A DNA stretch of 64,000 bases from Anarhynchus alexandrinus (taxonomy: Eukaryota > Chordata > Aves > Charadriiformes > Charadriidae): the NCBI GenBank assembly GCA_008711295.1, contig VUYV01000042.1, forward strand, positions 736,719 through 800,718. Reading direction: 5' to 3'. The notes beneath the pieces are model-generated. The model worked only from the letters and a program-made list of their open reading frames with translations. It had not been told where the DNA came from and did no database searches. Position numbers and translations under genes: made by a program. Shown piece by piece: positions 10,813-22,500 of the stretch (its first letter is position 1; each line of letters opens with the position of its first letter).

Positions 10813-13800
10813 CTCAAAGATTCAGCTAACAGACTATTAATTATATAAAAAATCAATGCTTATTTATATATCCATGAGCTTTTCCATCAGGATCCAGCAA
10901 TATAAGAACCCAGGTAGGAGTTTTGTAATCTAAATTGGTGCGTAGTTAAATTTGAAATTGTTGCTTTTGAAACCGTTCCTTATGTGGCAACATAAGTGGG
11001 ATTTCTCTATAAATTGCTGTAGTTTGGATTTGCTGAAAATATTTCCAATTTATATCCTCTCTTGTGATCGTGGTGGGGTACAACATGTTCTGAAAGGCAA
11101 TTTCAAAAAACCTTCTTATTCACAATTATAATCAGTATTAAATAATAGTTACTGTTACTAACAAAAATATCAGTAATAATAATCTGTCTGACAATGTCAT
11201 ATGTAATGTCAAATATGTCAGATAGCTTCTGTAGAAAGCTGATAATGTGACAAGAACTTTAATGTTCTCAGCATGCACATGCAGTTGCTCTATTTTATGC
11301 TGTATGGTGTGACATGTTGCAAATCCCTGTACAGTCTTAAGAGTTTAAATTAGACTGAGAAAATGAACTTGGAAGAGATGTCCAAGAGGATCTGTTAGTC
11401 TTTGTTTAGCTCAGGATATATTAAATAAGGAAAATACCTTCCACAGGAGGCTGTCCAGAATGATATGGTCCCATTGTGGGGAGAGAGAAAGGGAGAACTG
11501 GGGTTGCCAGCTATAAAGCAGTTTTAGATGTAGACATAACAGAAGCTTGGGAAAGAGTTTCTTCATTAAAGTCTTTCAAATTAAATACTCTATATCACAG
11601 AAAGAATGCATATAGGACCTAAGGAGCCCTGGTTTCAGTAGCAGAAAGCCAAAGATGTGGCAACAGTTTCTGTGTTCCGTGTTTATAAGGACACGTGCAC
11701 TTTGTTGCTTCTGTTTATTGATACTTTTTCTTCGCCCTCCAGACAATTATTTAGGTTTTATTTTCAATTAATTTCCCAACTTTTTCTATCTCATCTAGCT
11801 GTTAGCTTTAGACGTTAATCTGTGGTGTGGAATGTTGTCAGGTGTTTCCAAAAATCTAATTTGTACCCACTGCTCTTCAGAGGGCTGATATTCTCCCTTA
11901 CCATTTCTTATCTGCATAGAATTACTGTTGGTAATAGTATGATGTCCTATCTTTTCCTTTTTTTTTTTTTTTCTTAAATTTTTAACTCCTACAGGCATAT
12001 TTGTTACTTTTTGTCTTATTTTCCCCAAATACACATGCAAAATCTTTTATTAACATTTAGATATATTTACACTTAATTTATTTTTTTATTTTGGTGTCAG
12101 GGTTGGATTTGGTTTTGGCTGTATAGAGTTTACCTAAATTATTATTCTGTAGAATCCCCCATACTTCTGAAGTTTCTTTCATATGTGCTGAATCTTGACA
12201 CACACAGTTTTCAAACGTTATTAGAATTGTTGTATAACATCAGTTTGAAAATTTTTCCAGGGAATAGTTAAGATTTACATTGCTGATAGCTACAGGGTTT
12301 TTTCTAGGAGCCTCATAAATGGCATATTTATTTTCTGGGCTAAGATAGGCCATTAATATAATTTTTTACTTAATAAACTATGTAAGAATATGTGTACATT
12401 TTAATTTTAGTGATGCTGCATCCCTTTGTTTTGTTTCTGTAATATGCTGAGCTCATATGGCTCATTCAGGGCCTCCTTCTGTGTTAGGCAGGGAATCTTT
12501 AGTGGCTGAAGACCAATTATTTCAGGATCGGATTCCCAGCTTTTTATTTGCTTTAGGATTTTGGTAGGTTTACATCACCAACAGCAAAAAAATTGAATCA
12601 GAGGACCAATAAATAAAAACTAAGAGTGACCCTGCTATATTCCTGTATGTTCTTGCAGATCATGAGGTGTACATGGGTTGCTCCCATCATAGCTGGGGAG
12701 CTGAAGAGACCAGCATCACCGTGGGGCTGGCACACTCCCTCCCACGCTGGTACGCGGAGGGTAGATAAGCAGCATCAGGAGCAAAGAGAGTAGTGAAACC
12801 ACCTACTTTTGGTGCATAGGAGCAGCTAAGGCAATGCAAAGAGCCAGAAGGTACTCCTGGTACAGAGCTTGCACAAATGAAATCCACTCAAGGAAAATGT
12901 GAACCAATGACTGTTTTTCTCTCCCAGACCAGAGCTTCTAGTCAGCTCTCGTAGTATACCTAGTGTAGTGCAAATGTATTATTTTAGTATTACGTTTAGA
13001 AATATGCATCCTTCTCTGCCTCTTGCACGTTATCTTGAAACCAAATCTTTTCTATTGTAAAATGAACCATAAATAATAAACTAATTAAAGGTCATGAAGA
13101 TAGCTTGTGTGCTCATGGAGGTCACTTGAAACATATAAACCCCCAAATCTTCTGCAGTAACAGTGTTTGAGGAGAGAATTGGCCTGTAAATGGGCAAATT
13201 ATAATGTTCATAATTAAATAGAATACTGTATATAAATTTTCTTTAAAAGATATAGTGCTCTTCTGTGAGTAATATTCAATCCAAACCGTTATTTATCACG
13301 AAATGACAAAAAAATATCTCTGGACATAAAGTAGAATAAAGAAATTTGGATTCTCATCCCAGTATCTCAGCTTCGTACCCTGCAAGTCAAATAGTTATCA
13401 GTTCAAAAGCTTTGCAGAGATCCTTGCAACAAGACACCCTCCAACTCCTTTGGCTGATGAAGCTACATTATATGTTTCTGTGGATATAGCGGAGATAGGT
13501 TTTAGTAAAGGAGAATAGCTTGTGAGACATCTAGCACGGCCAAGTGTGTACGTACCCATGCATGGGGTGGATGCAACTGGTGTGTATTAGAGAAGCCCTG
13601 AGGTCTATGGAAAGGAAACAGCTAGTCTGTGAACTCAGACTTCAAACAGCACCTAGACACCGCTGCTGAGGACACCACAGTTGTAACCTGCATGGTCACA
13701 GATCATCTGTGTAAAACAGGTGATATCCCTATGAGGTCCGACACAGTTCTGTCTTCTTCAATAAGGCTGAGGTATGTTTCTGTTTAGATGACAGTTGAAC

Positions 13801-15024
13801 CAGATATTTTTTGTGCATATTGCTGCCTTTCTAAAAACGGCCTTACACCCTCATTTTACTTGTATTATTTTGAAGGTGAAAAAACCCGACAACAAAACCC
13901 CAGTGTCCCTATCCTTTCTATACAATTAGCAATAACAACTAACACTAGTGCTTGGTAAGAGACCAATACCTGTTACAAAGATAGTGTTAATCGCAGTGTC
14001 TTGAAAGAAAATGAAAAAAAAAAAAAGTGCAACAACATATTGTCTATAAATCAGAAAGCTTCATTTACTAATTTATATTGAAGTATTTTTACTACATATA
14101 TTGCATTTCTAATGCATAAAACCCATATATTTTCTTTGCCTGGGGTGGTGTATAGCTCTGATGACAATAAATCTGGATATACAGGTAGTACTACTCTCTT
14201 TAGCCCATAAATTTAGTAAACAGCAGAGTTTCCGAAAATATGTATCGCAGATATAGAACTCCCTCTAGACAGAAAAGCAATATAGTAAAAATGAAGTTCT
14301 CCTTTTGCACAGTCCTTTTATGAGAAGGTATATAGCTCCTCTCATTCAATATATTCAAAACTGTGTCTTTCACTCTAAATCATCTGACATGCTATGACCA
14401 ATATAAGTTATATTATTTTGAGATTATATTAAATGAAATGCAAGCCATAAGATAATAATTACTTTATTATCACTTAGGTTTTGAGGGTCAAATAAAAATA
14501 ATTCAGAAATTGCGTTCTCAGTTTAAGCATCTATATTGTGTAAACAGTAATCTTTAAGTTTATAAAAAATGAAGTAAAAAGTACGGATTTAAACAAGGTT
14601 GTTTTAAAATACCCTGAAAGAAGAATATACCCCATATATAGGAAATTTTCATTATTTCTTTACTTGCCTTGTGATATAATTGGTGCAAAATGTCCTCTGA
14701 ATTCAAGCTGCCCTAATATCATACTTTTCACAGTCTTGCCCCAAGTCAAAACCATTAAACAATCCAAACACAAAATGTGGAGAATAATTTTGATGAATTA
14801 CACTTTTTTTCTCTATAAAATAAGATTTATGTTAGATAGACTGTGCCTTCAGTCTTTTTTTTTCTCCTCCTTTTTCCCTTTTATTTTACGGAAATACACT
14901 GGGAAGCAGGCTAATAATACACAAAACACTCTTTCACAGTTGTATATACGGTGGTTCATTACAGCTCATATTGGAGATCAGCATATGGTCTGGTTTCCAC
15001 ATCTGTCATGCTTCTGTAGCTCCA
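10813..15024. other. Unannotated AT-rich sequence
   Basis: No gene recognised. It contains a T run near 11958-11972 and an A run near 14013-14026. A slightly GC-richer piece at 12660-12900 holds a 66-codon minus-strand frame without known motifs. Confidence 0.55.
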
Positions 15025-15222
15025 AGCAGTGGAACAGGTTGCCCAGAGAGATTGTGCAGTCTTTCTCCATAGTTGGAGGTTTTCAAGACCGAACTGGATA
15101 AAGCCCTGAGCAACCTGGTCTGATCTCACAGCTGACCCTGCTTTGAGCAGGAAGGAGGTTGAACTACAAATGTCCTGAAGTCCCTTCTAGCCTGAATTAT
15201 CCCATGCTACTATGATTCTGAG
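15025..15222 (+). mobile_element. CR1 LINE 3' fragment
   Basis: About 200 bp beginning with AGCAGTGGAACAGGTTGCCC, which encodes the WNRLPREIV motif of the CR1 ORF2 C-terminus. It continues through the stop region and a 3' UTR block with GCTTTGAGCAGGAAGGAGG, and ends near a single TATGATTCTGAG tail. Divergence is high and the tail is reduced to one unit, so this looks like an older insertion than the copies at 7993 and 27360. Confidence 0.85.
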
Positions 15223-15462
15223 TGAAATTCAGAAGTTCTTCAGGGGCAAATTCACATGTATGCATAGTGTACCACAGTGTCATGCAGAGACACTGGAGAG
15301 GCATGTCTTCAGAGCACTGTGTTGTGCAAAGTACATATGTGATAATGTGCCAGTTTTGAGGATATTTGAGCTGCTATTTTTTTAAGCCAATAAGAAATGA
15401 CTTCATAATTTCTGAACAAAGCCTATGATTTTAGCTGCCTTCCTCAAAGAGACTTGGGAAAC

Positions 15463-16226
15463 TGTCCTGGTTTGAGGTAAACCACAACCAATTTTCAGTA
15501 ATTTTACTTCTCAGCTAAGCCTCTTCTAACTGAACTTTCTGAAATTAACAGCATATTTTTAAGACAGTAACCTGCTTCCAGAGTGATAAGACCTGATGTT
15601 TATAATTTATACCAAGGAATGGTATGCAGAGAGGCTCTTGCTTATACTTATTGCTCTAACACCCGAGGCCACCTAACTTTGTTATTTGCCCTGTTGGAGG
15701 GTCAGAAGCAGAAAAGCATAGAGGGGTCCCACATGTGGGGAGGAGCAGACAGGACAGGTGGCCCAAAACTGACCAACAGGGTATTCCATCCCATCTGCCA
15801 CATGCTCAGTATAAAAGCTGAGGGATGAAAGGGTCAGCCTCTTTCATCAATGGCCGGTGTCCAAGGAGGACTTTGTCTGTTCATCTGCCTTTAGTCCCAA
15901 TCTGTGTATTCTTGAATCCAGTTCCTGAGTTCAGTTCCCATCCATCACTGAGTCCAGTCTGGGACTTTCCTAGCGCCTGCTGGTGACAAGACTATCATCC
16001 TGGGAGCTTGATAAAGTTATGTATATATTCTATATATTTCATTATTTTCTAATTAATATTATTATATTTTCTTTTTTATTTATTTTATTATTAATATTTC
16101 ATCAAAGTGGTTTAGTTTCTTTTAAACTCATAACTCTCTCTTTCTCTCATTCTTTTCTGTCTTGAGAGAGACATTAGAAAGCATCTCTCATTCATTTTAG
16201 TGGCCAGCCTAGCCCAAACAAGGACA
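15463..16226 (+). mobile_element. Solo LTR of an avian endogenous retrovirus (family shared with 42838-43340)
   Basis: The LTR opens TGTCCTGGTTTGAGG and closes CAAACAAGGACA, so its ends are short inverted repeats (TGTCCT / AGGACA). The flanks are GAAAC and GACAC, a 5-bp target duplication with one mismatch. A TATA box lies at 15810-15817. Downstream is a very AT-rich block (16020-16110) and a CT-rich block. The first 440 bp align well with the LTR at 42838, but the 3' ends differ: this copy finishes in a TGGCCAGCCTAGCCCAAAC form, the other in GGCCTAAACCACGACA. The part from 15749 onward is repeated after the gap at 16387, which I regard as an assembly artefact. Confidence 0.82.
15810..15817 (+). 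promoter_or_regulatory. LTR TATA box
   Basis: TATAAAAG lies about 350 bp into the LTR and is preserved in the sister LTR at 43183-43190, the expected place for an LTR U3 promoter. The apparent second copy at 16449-16456 belongs to the suspected duplicate. Activity today is unknown. Confidence 0.6.
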
Positions 16227-16386
16227 GACACTCAAAACTTGACACTGCTTATGAAAAATTGCTTTTTTTTTTCTTATGTAAGTAACACAATAACAGTAAC
16301 CACTGCTGTGGTTGAAGGAGCTGCTCTAAACTCCTGAGATGAAACCTGAGTGGGTGGGTGAAATAAAACTTTATTTAAAAAAAAAA

Positions 16387-16387
16387 N
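16387..16387. other. One-base assembly gap
   Basis: A single N follows an A run. The sequence left of it (15749-16381) and right of it (16388-17020) is the same, so the N marks a failed join, not a real unknown base. Confidence 0.9.
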
Positions 16388-17020
16388 ACAGGACAGGTGG
16401 CCCAAAACTGACCAACAGGGTATTCCATCCCATCTGCCACATGCTCAGTATAAAAGCTGAGGGATGAAAGGGTCAGCCTCTTTCATCAATGGCCGGTGTC
16501 CAAGGAGGACTTTGTCTGTTCATCTGCCTTTAGTCCCAATCTGTGTATTCTTGAATCCAGTTCCTGAGTTCAGTTCCCATCCATCACTGAGTCCAGTCTG
16601 GGACTTTCCTAGCGCCTGCTGGTGACAAGACTATCATCCTGGGAGCTTGATAAAGTTATGTATATATTCTATATATTTCATTATTTTCTAATTAATATTA
16701 TTATATTTTCTTTTTTATTTATTTTATTATTAATATTTCATCAAAGTGGTTTAGTTTCTTTTAAACTCATAACTCTCTCTTTCTCTCATTCTTTTCTGTC
16801 TTGAGAGAGACATTAGAAAGCATCTCTCATTCATTTTAGTGGCCAGCCTAGCCCAAACAAGGACAGACACTCAAAACTTGACACTGCTTATGAAAAATTG
16901 CTTTTTTTTTTCTTATGTAAGTAACACAATAACAGTAACCACTGCTGTGGTTGAAGGAGCTGCTCTAAACTCCTGAGATGAAACCTGAGTGGGTGGGTGA
17001 AATAAAACTTTATTTAAAAA
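16388..17020 (+). repeat. Second copy of 15749-16381, probable false duplication
   Basis: The block repeats 15749-16381 at a constant offset of 639 with no difference that I could see, even in fast-evolving AT-rich and poly-T parts. It carries the 3' two thirds of the LTR plus 155 bp of unique flank. A biological tandem duplication would seldom start exactly at a gap and stay identical, so an unmerged contig overlap is much more likely. Confidence 0.88.
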
Positions 17021-17805
17021 TTCCAGTGTTTTATTTTTTACTTACAGCTTTGGTTTAGATTAATTCCATGTTTTATTATTTAAGTTGCAATGGAAGTAAT
17101 TTTGCATTTCACAGAAGTCTTCATTAAATAAATAAAAATTTACTTTTACTCCTGCTTTGACGTCTATGGATCACAATCTACTGTATCTGTTAATGGCATT
17201 TGCCCATTCCACCATTTTCCAGCTTCTCATCCTTCTTTTGATGTCCACTGAAGCAGTGCCTTTGGCCACATTCCATCTCCATTCTTCATGCATAACTAAA
17301 CAAGATTTCTTTTCCTTACTACTGTTATGAATAGTTTCTTTTGTTCCATGTTTTCATTTAGCTCCTGACCACATTGTTAAAAGAATTGCAATAAATTCCT
17401 CTGTTTTCTAATTCAAAATATAATCTGTAATTATTTTGGTTTATAGATACAATTCAACAGTGCTGAAAAGACCTTGAATAACCTCCTTTTGTTGCCATTG
17501 CTGTTGTTGCCAAAATAATCTTCTGAACTACCAAACAGTATTCAGGAAGTTTTCAATGTCCAAAGCAAGGTGCAAAAACTGCTATCACAGTTTCAAGAGT
17601 TTTGCCTCTAAATTATGACTATTTTTTTACAGAAAGTCATGCCAGTCTAGAGTACAGTGATAGTGATATGATCTGTCTTGGCACGGAGTTTAGAGATTGC
17701 TCATGCTAAAATGAAAATCTCTTTTTGCTAGTTTCTTTTGTCTCATCTTGATCTTTATTATTGTCCGAATTTGCAAGTAAGACAGGATTAAATACAGTAG
17801 CTTTC
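17021..17805. other. Unannotated AT-rich sequence
   Basis: Nothing recognised apart from general AT-richness. Confidence 0.55.
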
Positions 17806-18078
17806 TATCCTGGTTTCAGCTGGGATAGATTTAATTTTCTTCCTAGCAGCAGGTATAGTGCCGTATTTTGGATTTTGTGTGAGAGTAATGCTGATAACAC
17901 ACCGATGTTTTATTAGTTGCTGAGCAGTGCTTATACAAAGTCAAGGACTTTTCAGCTTTTCATGCCCTGCTGGTGAGGAGGCTGGAGGTGCAGAAGAAGC
18001 TGGGAGGGGACACAGCCAGGACAGCCGACCCAAACTGTCAAAAGCAATATTCCATACCATATGATGTCATGCTCAGCA

Positions 18079-18084
18079 TATAAA
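18079..18084 (+). promoter_or_regulatory. LTR TATA box
   Basis: TATAAA follows the CATATGATGTCATGC block, which contains a TGATGTCA CRE-like site at about 18062-18069. This is the usual position of the core promoter in this LTR family. The CR1 insertion downstream would disrupt the R/U5 part. Confidence 0.5.
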
Positions 18085-18189
18085 CTGGGGGCAGTTGGCC
18101 GGAGAGCAGCCCCTGCTCAGGGACTGGGTGAGCATTGGTCAGCGGGTGGTGAGCAATTACACTGTGCGTAATTTGTTTTGTAGTTGTGG

Positions 18190-18193
<4 letters not shown>

Positions 18194-18241
<48 letters not shown>
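18194..18241 (+). repeat. (GAT)16 trinucleotide microsatellite
   Basis: Sixteen perfect GAT units lie directly at the 5' junction of the CR1 insertion, inside a part of the LTR that normally carries an AT-rich simple repeat. The perfect units suggest recent expansion and likely length polymorphism. Frames through it encode runs of Met, His or Ile, which are meaningless. Confidence 0.95.
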
Positions 18242-18242
<1 letters not shown>

Positions 18243-18491
18243 AACCTGGACTTTAGCAAAGCCTGTGACACAGTTTTCCACAACATTCTTCTGGAGAAAA
18301 TGGCTGCTCATGGCTTGGATGGGCATGCGCTTTGCTGGGTAAAAAACTGGCTGGAAGGCCAGGCCCACAGAGTGGTGGTGAATGGAGTCCAATCCAGTTG
18401 GTGGCCGGTCACAAGTGGTGTTCCCAAGGGTTCAGTACTGGGGCCAGTTCTGTTTAATACTTTTATCAACGACCTGGATGAGGGGATCTAA
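18242..18491 (+). pseudogene. CR1 reverse-transcriptase palm fragment
   Basis: In frame with [19 protein letters not shown] are [20 protein letters not shown] and [15 protein letters not shown], then INDLDEGI and a TAA at 18489-18491 where the family continues toward the FADD motif. The first catalytic aspartate (LDFSKA) is present. The FADD equivalent lies about 25 bp past the stop and reads FADN. The fragment cannot encode an active enzyme. Confidence 0.9.
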
Positions 18492-19396
18492 TGCACCCTC
18501 AGTAAGTTTGCAGACAACATCAAGTTGGACAGTATTGTTGATCTGCTTGAGGGTAGGAAGGCTCTACAGAGGGATCTGGACAGGCTGGATTGATGGGCCA
18601 AGGCCAATGGTATGAGATTCAACAAGGCCAAGTGCCGGGTCCTGCGCTTGCGTCACAACAACCCCATACAGTGCTACAGACTTGGGGAAGAGTGGCTGGA
18701 AAGCTGCCTGGCAGAAAAGGTCGTGGAGGGTATTGGTCAACAGCTGGCTGAATATGAGCCAGCAGTGTGCCCAGGTGGCCAAGAAGGCCAATAGCATCCT
18801 GGCTTGTATCAGGAGTAGTGTGGCCAGCAGGACTAGGGAAGTGATTGTCCCACTGTACTCAGCACTGGTGAGGCCCCACCTTGACTACTGTGTTCTATTT
18901 TGGGCCCCTCACTACAAGAAACCAGCACCATTGAGGTGCTGGAGCATGTCCAGAGAAGGGCACTGAAGCTGGTGAGGGATCTAGAGCACAAGTCTTATGA
19001 GGAGCAGCTGAGGGAACAGGGGTTGTTTAGCCTGGAGAAAACGAGGCTGAGGGGAGACCTTATCACTCTCTACAACTACATGAAAGGAGGGTGTAGCCAG
19101 GTGGGGGGTCAGTCTCTTCTCCCAAATAAAAAGCTATAGGACAAGAGGAAACAGCCTCAAGTTGTGCCGGGGAGGTTTAGATCGGATATTAGGAAAAATT
19201 TTTTCACCAAAAGGGTTATCAAGCATTGGAAGAGGCTGCCCAGGGAAGTGGTGGATTCACTGTCCCTGGAGGTATTTAAAAGATGTGTAGACATGGTGCT
19301 TAGGGACATGGTTTAAGTGGTGGTCTTGGCAATGTTAGGTTAATGGTTGGGCTTGATGATCTTAAAGGTCCCTTCCAACCAAGATGATTCTATGAT
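18242..19396 (+). mobile_element. CR1 LINE, 5'-truncated, nested in an LTR
   Basis: The element starts in reverse-transcriptase block A ([10 protein letters not shown]), covers block B ([14 protein letters not shown]) and block C (FADN where FADD is expected), the thumb region and the ORF2 C-terminus. It ends in the 3' UTR with GGCTTGATGATCTTAAAGG and a short GATTCTATGAT tail at about 19384-19396. Several stops and frameshifts interrupt it. The second catalytic aspartate of the FADD box is changed to asparagine. Its tail and 3' UTR differ from the ATTCTGTG-type copies, so it is a different CR1 subfamily. Confidence 0.94.
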
Positions 19397-19575
19397 AATA
19401 ATCATCATTATCATTATCATTATTTTCCCTTCCTTTTCTGTCCCAGTAAACCGTTTTTATCTCAACCCACAAGTTTTACCTTTTTTTTTCCAATTCTCTC
19501 CACCATCACACTTGGGGCGGGAATTGAGTGAACGGCAGTATGGTGTTTAGCTGCCTGACAGGTTAAATCCCAGCA

Positions 19576-22500
19576 CTTCCCATCAAACCTTGGGCTGCTG
19601 TACTGTGTGGCATTCGTATTTCCAGGAAAGCCACTTCTGTTTTTAACTCATTACTGAAGCAGTTCAGCAACATGGTGATAAACTACTTTTTGTAGTGGAG
19701 TTCTTTTCTTACAGAAAAAGGGTAAAGCCAGGCTCCAGATTACCCAAGAGCACTGAGAGGTACTTCAAAAAATATAGCCTCCATGAACCAAATGTTTTAT
19801 CTGAAAGGAATTTTTTAAAGTTTAGTGTAAGCAATTGTACGCAATGCTAAAATTTACACTGACAGCATTCATTTGAATATGTAAATTTAGAGTTGATATA
19901 AGCTATATTTCAGGTGTAGTTTGTCAGAAAAACAATAATTTCTGTAGAAACCAGACTGTAGATATAGAAAATCACCAAAGCCTGAGCTGCAAATTTCTAC
20001 AGCAAGCTTCTCAAGTCAGTGGAAATAACTGCCACTGTGGAGCTCTTGTTGACTTTATTGCTTCTATGTCCCAGTAAAGAGCTGATTGCCTTAATATAAT
20101 TCAAATTAGCTAAAGGCAGTGTGTAATCTATTAAAAAGACACCCTGCATTTAACCAACTGGCACTAGTCTAAATAAACACAAGCCTTAGCTTTCATTATA
20201 TGACTCTATCCATTTTATTTCTAATCAAAAAGTATTGGCTTTCCTACTTTACTTTCCCTATAGCACTATGATTTCTAATTGGAAACTAACCATAGTACTT
20301 CAGGGTTTTTTCCCCTTTTTCTCTTTTCCTTTAAATGCCTGTTATGGGTCTAATTTCAGCTGAATATTTGACACTGCTTGCAGAAATGTGCTTACATATG
20401 ACATTATCAACATGGGTGTCCTTCCATTGCTTTTGTAGATATACTTTTTCTTCGTTAGAGTTTTGACTGATCTTAACTGGATTGTTAACTCCAGATTTCA
20501 AGGAAGAAACTCCCTGAAACCTGACACAAACAGAAGGATGAAGTGCAGCTTTTTATTTCCATCTCAGTGAGTACTATCATTCTGTACTGACAATTCAATA
20601 ATGATCCTCTGTTCTCCTAGCAAGAATTGTCCAGTGATAATTTTTTACTGTAAATTCTGTTGTGATCTTGTGTAAACATCAGGCTTCAAGCCCACCCCAA
20701 AATCTTTGCAAAGCTTGGTTGATTATATTTCTTTTGTGTTTTTTTCTCTTTTAGCTTTTTATTATTTGTATTATTTACTTTTTATTACTGAAAACTTTAT
20801 GTCCTTGATAGAGCTTCTTTGACAATGGTTGTTCTTATAAAATGTTTCCTGACAAACAATTTCTGACTCATAATTCTATGGAGGCCTAAGAATAAGATCT
20901 TGAAGTCTCTAGAAGAACCAAACGAACGAGAAATATGTGTTAACTTCTTCAATAGAAGTCTAAAACTGGACGATGAATATCCAGGGATGGCACCTGGCCC
21001 TAAGAGCACAGAAGTCCTTCTCTTATCGGGTATTTAACTATTAACTAAGAAGTGGAAAAGGCACAGATGCTAAGGGCAGTTTCATGCGCTGTCAATTCCT
21101 ACTTTGAAACCAAACACATTTTCTAAATGATAAACACACAGATCACAGAGTATATTTCAAAACTAATCCTTATGTAATCACGAGCTTAAACCCTTGAGGG
21201 AAGGGTCAAATAGACTGAAGATTAGACAGGTAAAAAAACCCTCTTCATTCAATTTCTAAAACTGATTCTGGAAGAATAAACCATAATAAAATGAAAAGTA
21301 AAAAATTTTTTTTCATCACTGATGCATAATATAGGTAATAGAATTGCCTGTACATTGGTTTGTACATTGGTTTTAAATTACTTAATATCCTGACAATATA
21401 ACCTGGTAGGAGGACGGTACAGGAAACAGATCTCTGAGACAGCATGAAGCTCATTCTCACAGTATCTCAAGAGCTGGAGTCCACACTGGCTGTAGAGGCA
21501 ACATAAAGTCCTTGCGGGCATTGGTAGAGGACATTTTATCTTCTGGTTTCCAATCAGTCTTATGTTCAAGTTATGCTATAATGTCAAGACAGTTATATTT
21601 ATATCGATTTTTGAGTGACTGTTTTTTGGGTTATTTTTCTACCAAGGTCTACCCCTCCCATCAATATAAATCCTTCATTTCTTCAGCCACAACCAGATAT
21701 TCTGTAAGAATTGTCACTCACGTTTCCTGACTCCAGACAGTATGGCAATTAGCAAAATGGAGTAAAATTGCATATTACCAGCCAAACTGCAGCCAAGAGC
21801 TCTAATAACTGTCCAGGTTCTAAAATCTGAATTTGACTAACTTCCTTCTTATATAATTGCATTGTTACACATTGCTCAATTTGCTAATTGACTACATAAT
21901 TTGTCTGACATACATATACACATTAATCAGTAGTCTCGCTATGCTTTTGTCGTGGGCATACCTGCAATGTTTGGTAACATCCTGACTTGAAAGGATATTT
22001 TGAACTGCAATTGTGTGTATGCATTTGGGTGTGTATATATATATATATGTATGGTTTTCATCAAGTACAGGTAATTTCTTTGAACTGCAGGCCTTTTGTT
22101 TTCACTAACCTGTTAGTGTTAGCATGACCCAACATTATTCAGCACTCCTCAACACAGAAAAAATCCCAGCAATTTCCCTGCTTGTTGTCATATATCATTT
22201 TTATGATTGGCTGGACCCACATCTACAGCACAAGATATGGCCCAGAAAAACAGGAAAGTAAAATAGTAAAAGCCCTTTGCATTTTAGCTTTCTCCAGGTG
22301 CAGACTGACGGCTTTCAGAATTTGAATCAGGCACTTAAATGCCAACTAAACCCCATTTTCGTACATACTTCTTTTACTGGCTCAAGCTCATAGTAAATTT
22401 GGCCAGAGATCTGGTCAGTGAATTAGAATATTAATAAATATTCCTAAAAGGATTGTTGAGGGCAAGAAAGGAAGCAGAGAAGGAAAAAGCAGAAGACAAG

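Larger units (their letters stand above)
17806..19575 (+). mobile_element. Solo LTR of an avian endogenous retrovirus, split by a CR1 insertion
   Basis: The 5' part (17806-18241) opens TATCCTGGTTTCAGCTGGG, the first TG having decayed to TA, and carries the CATACCATATGATGTCATGC block and a TATA box. The 3' part (about 19397-19575) resumes with an ATT/ATC-rich run, then TTTATCTCAACCCACAAG, and ends GGTTAAATCCCAGCA. Both halves align in order with the LTR at 421-987. The outer flanks are CTTTC (17801-17805) and CTTCC (19576-19580), a 5-bp duplication with one mismatch, which confirms that the two halves are one insertion. The 1.15-kb CR1 between them therefore came later. Confidence 0.85.

Noticed and set aside
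14664..15101. 145-codon frame
   Set aside because: Runs from AT-rich DNA into a CR1 fragment; the last part is the CR1 NRLPREIVQS motif, so it is a chance join.
15983..16804. Two identical 60-codon frames (15983-16165 and 16622-16804) as a conserved gene pair
   Set aside because: They are the same stretch duplicated around the gap at 16387, inside AT-rich LTR sequence.
18117..18392. Poly-histidine open frame on the minus strand
   Set aside because: Caused entirely by the GAT microsatellite.
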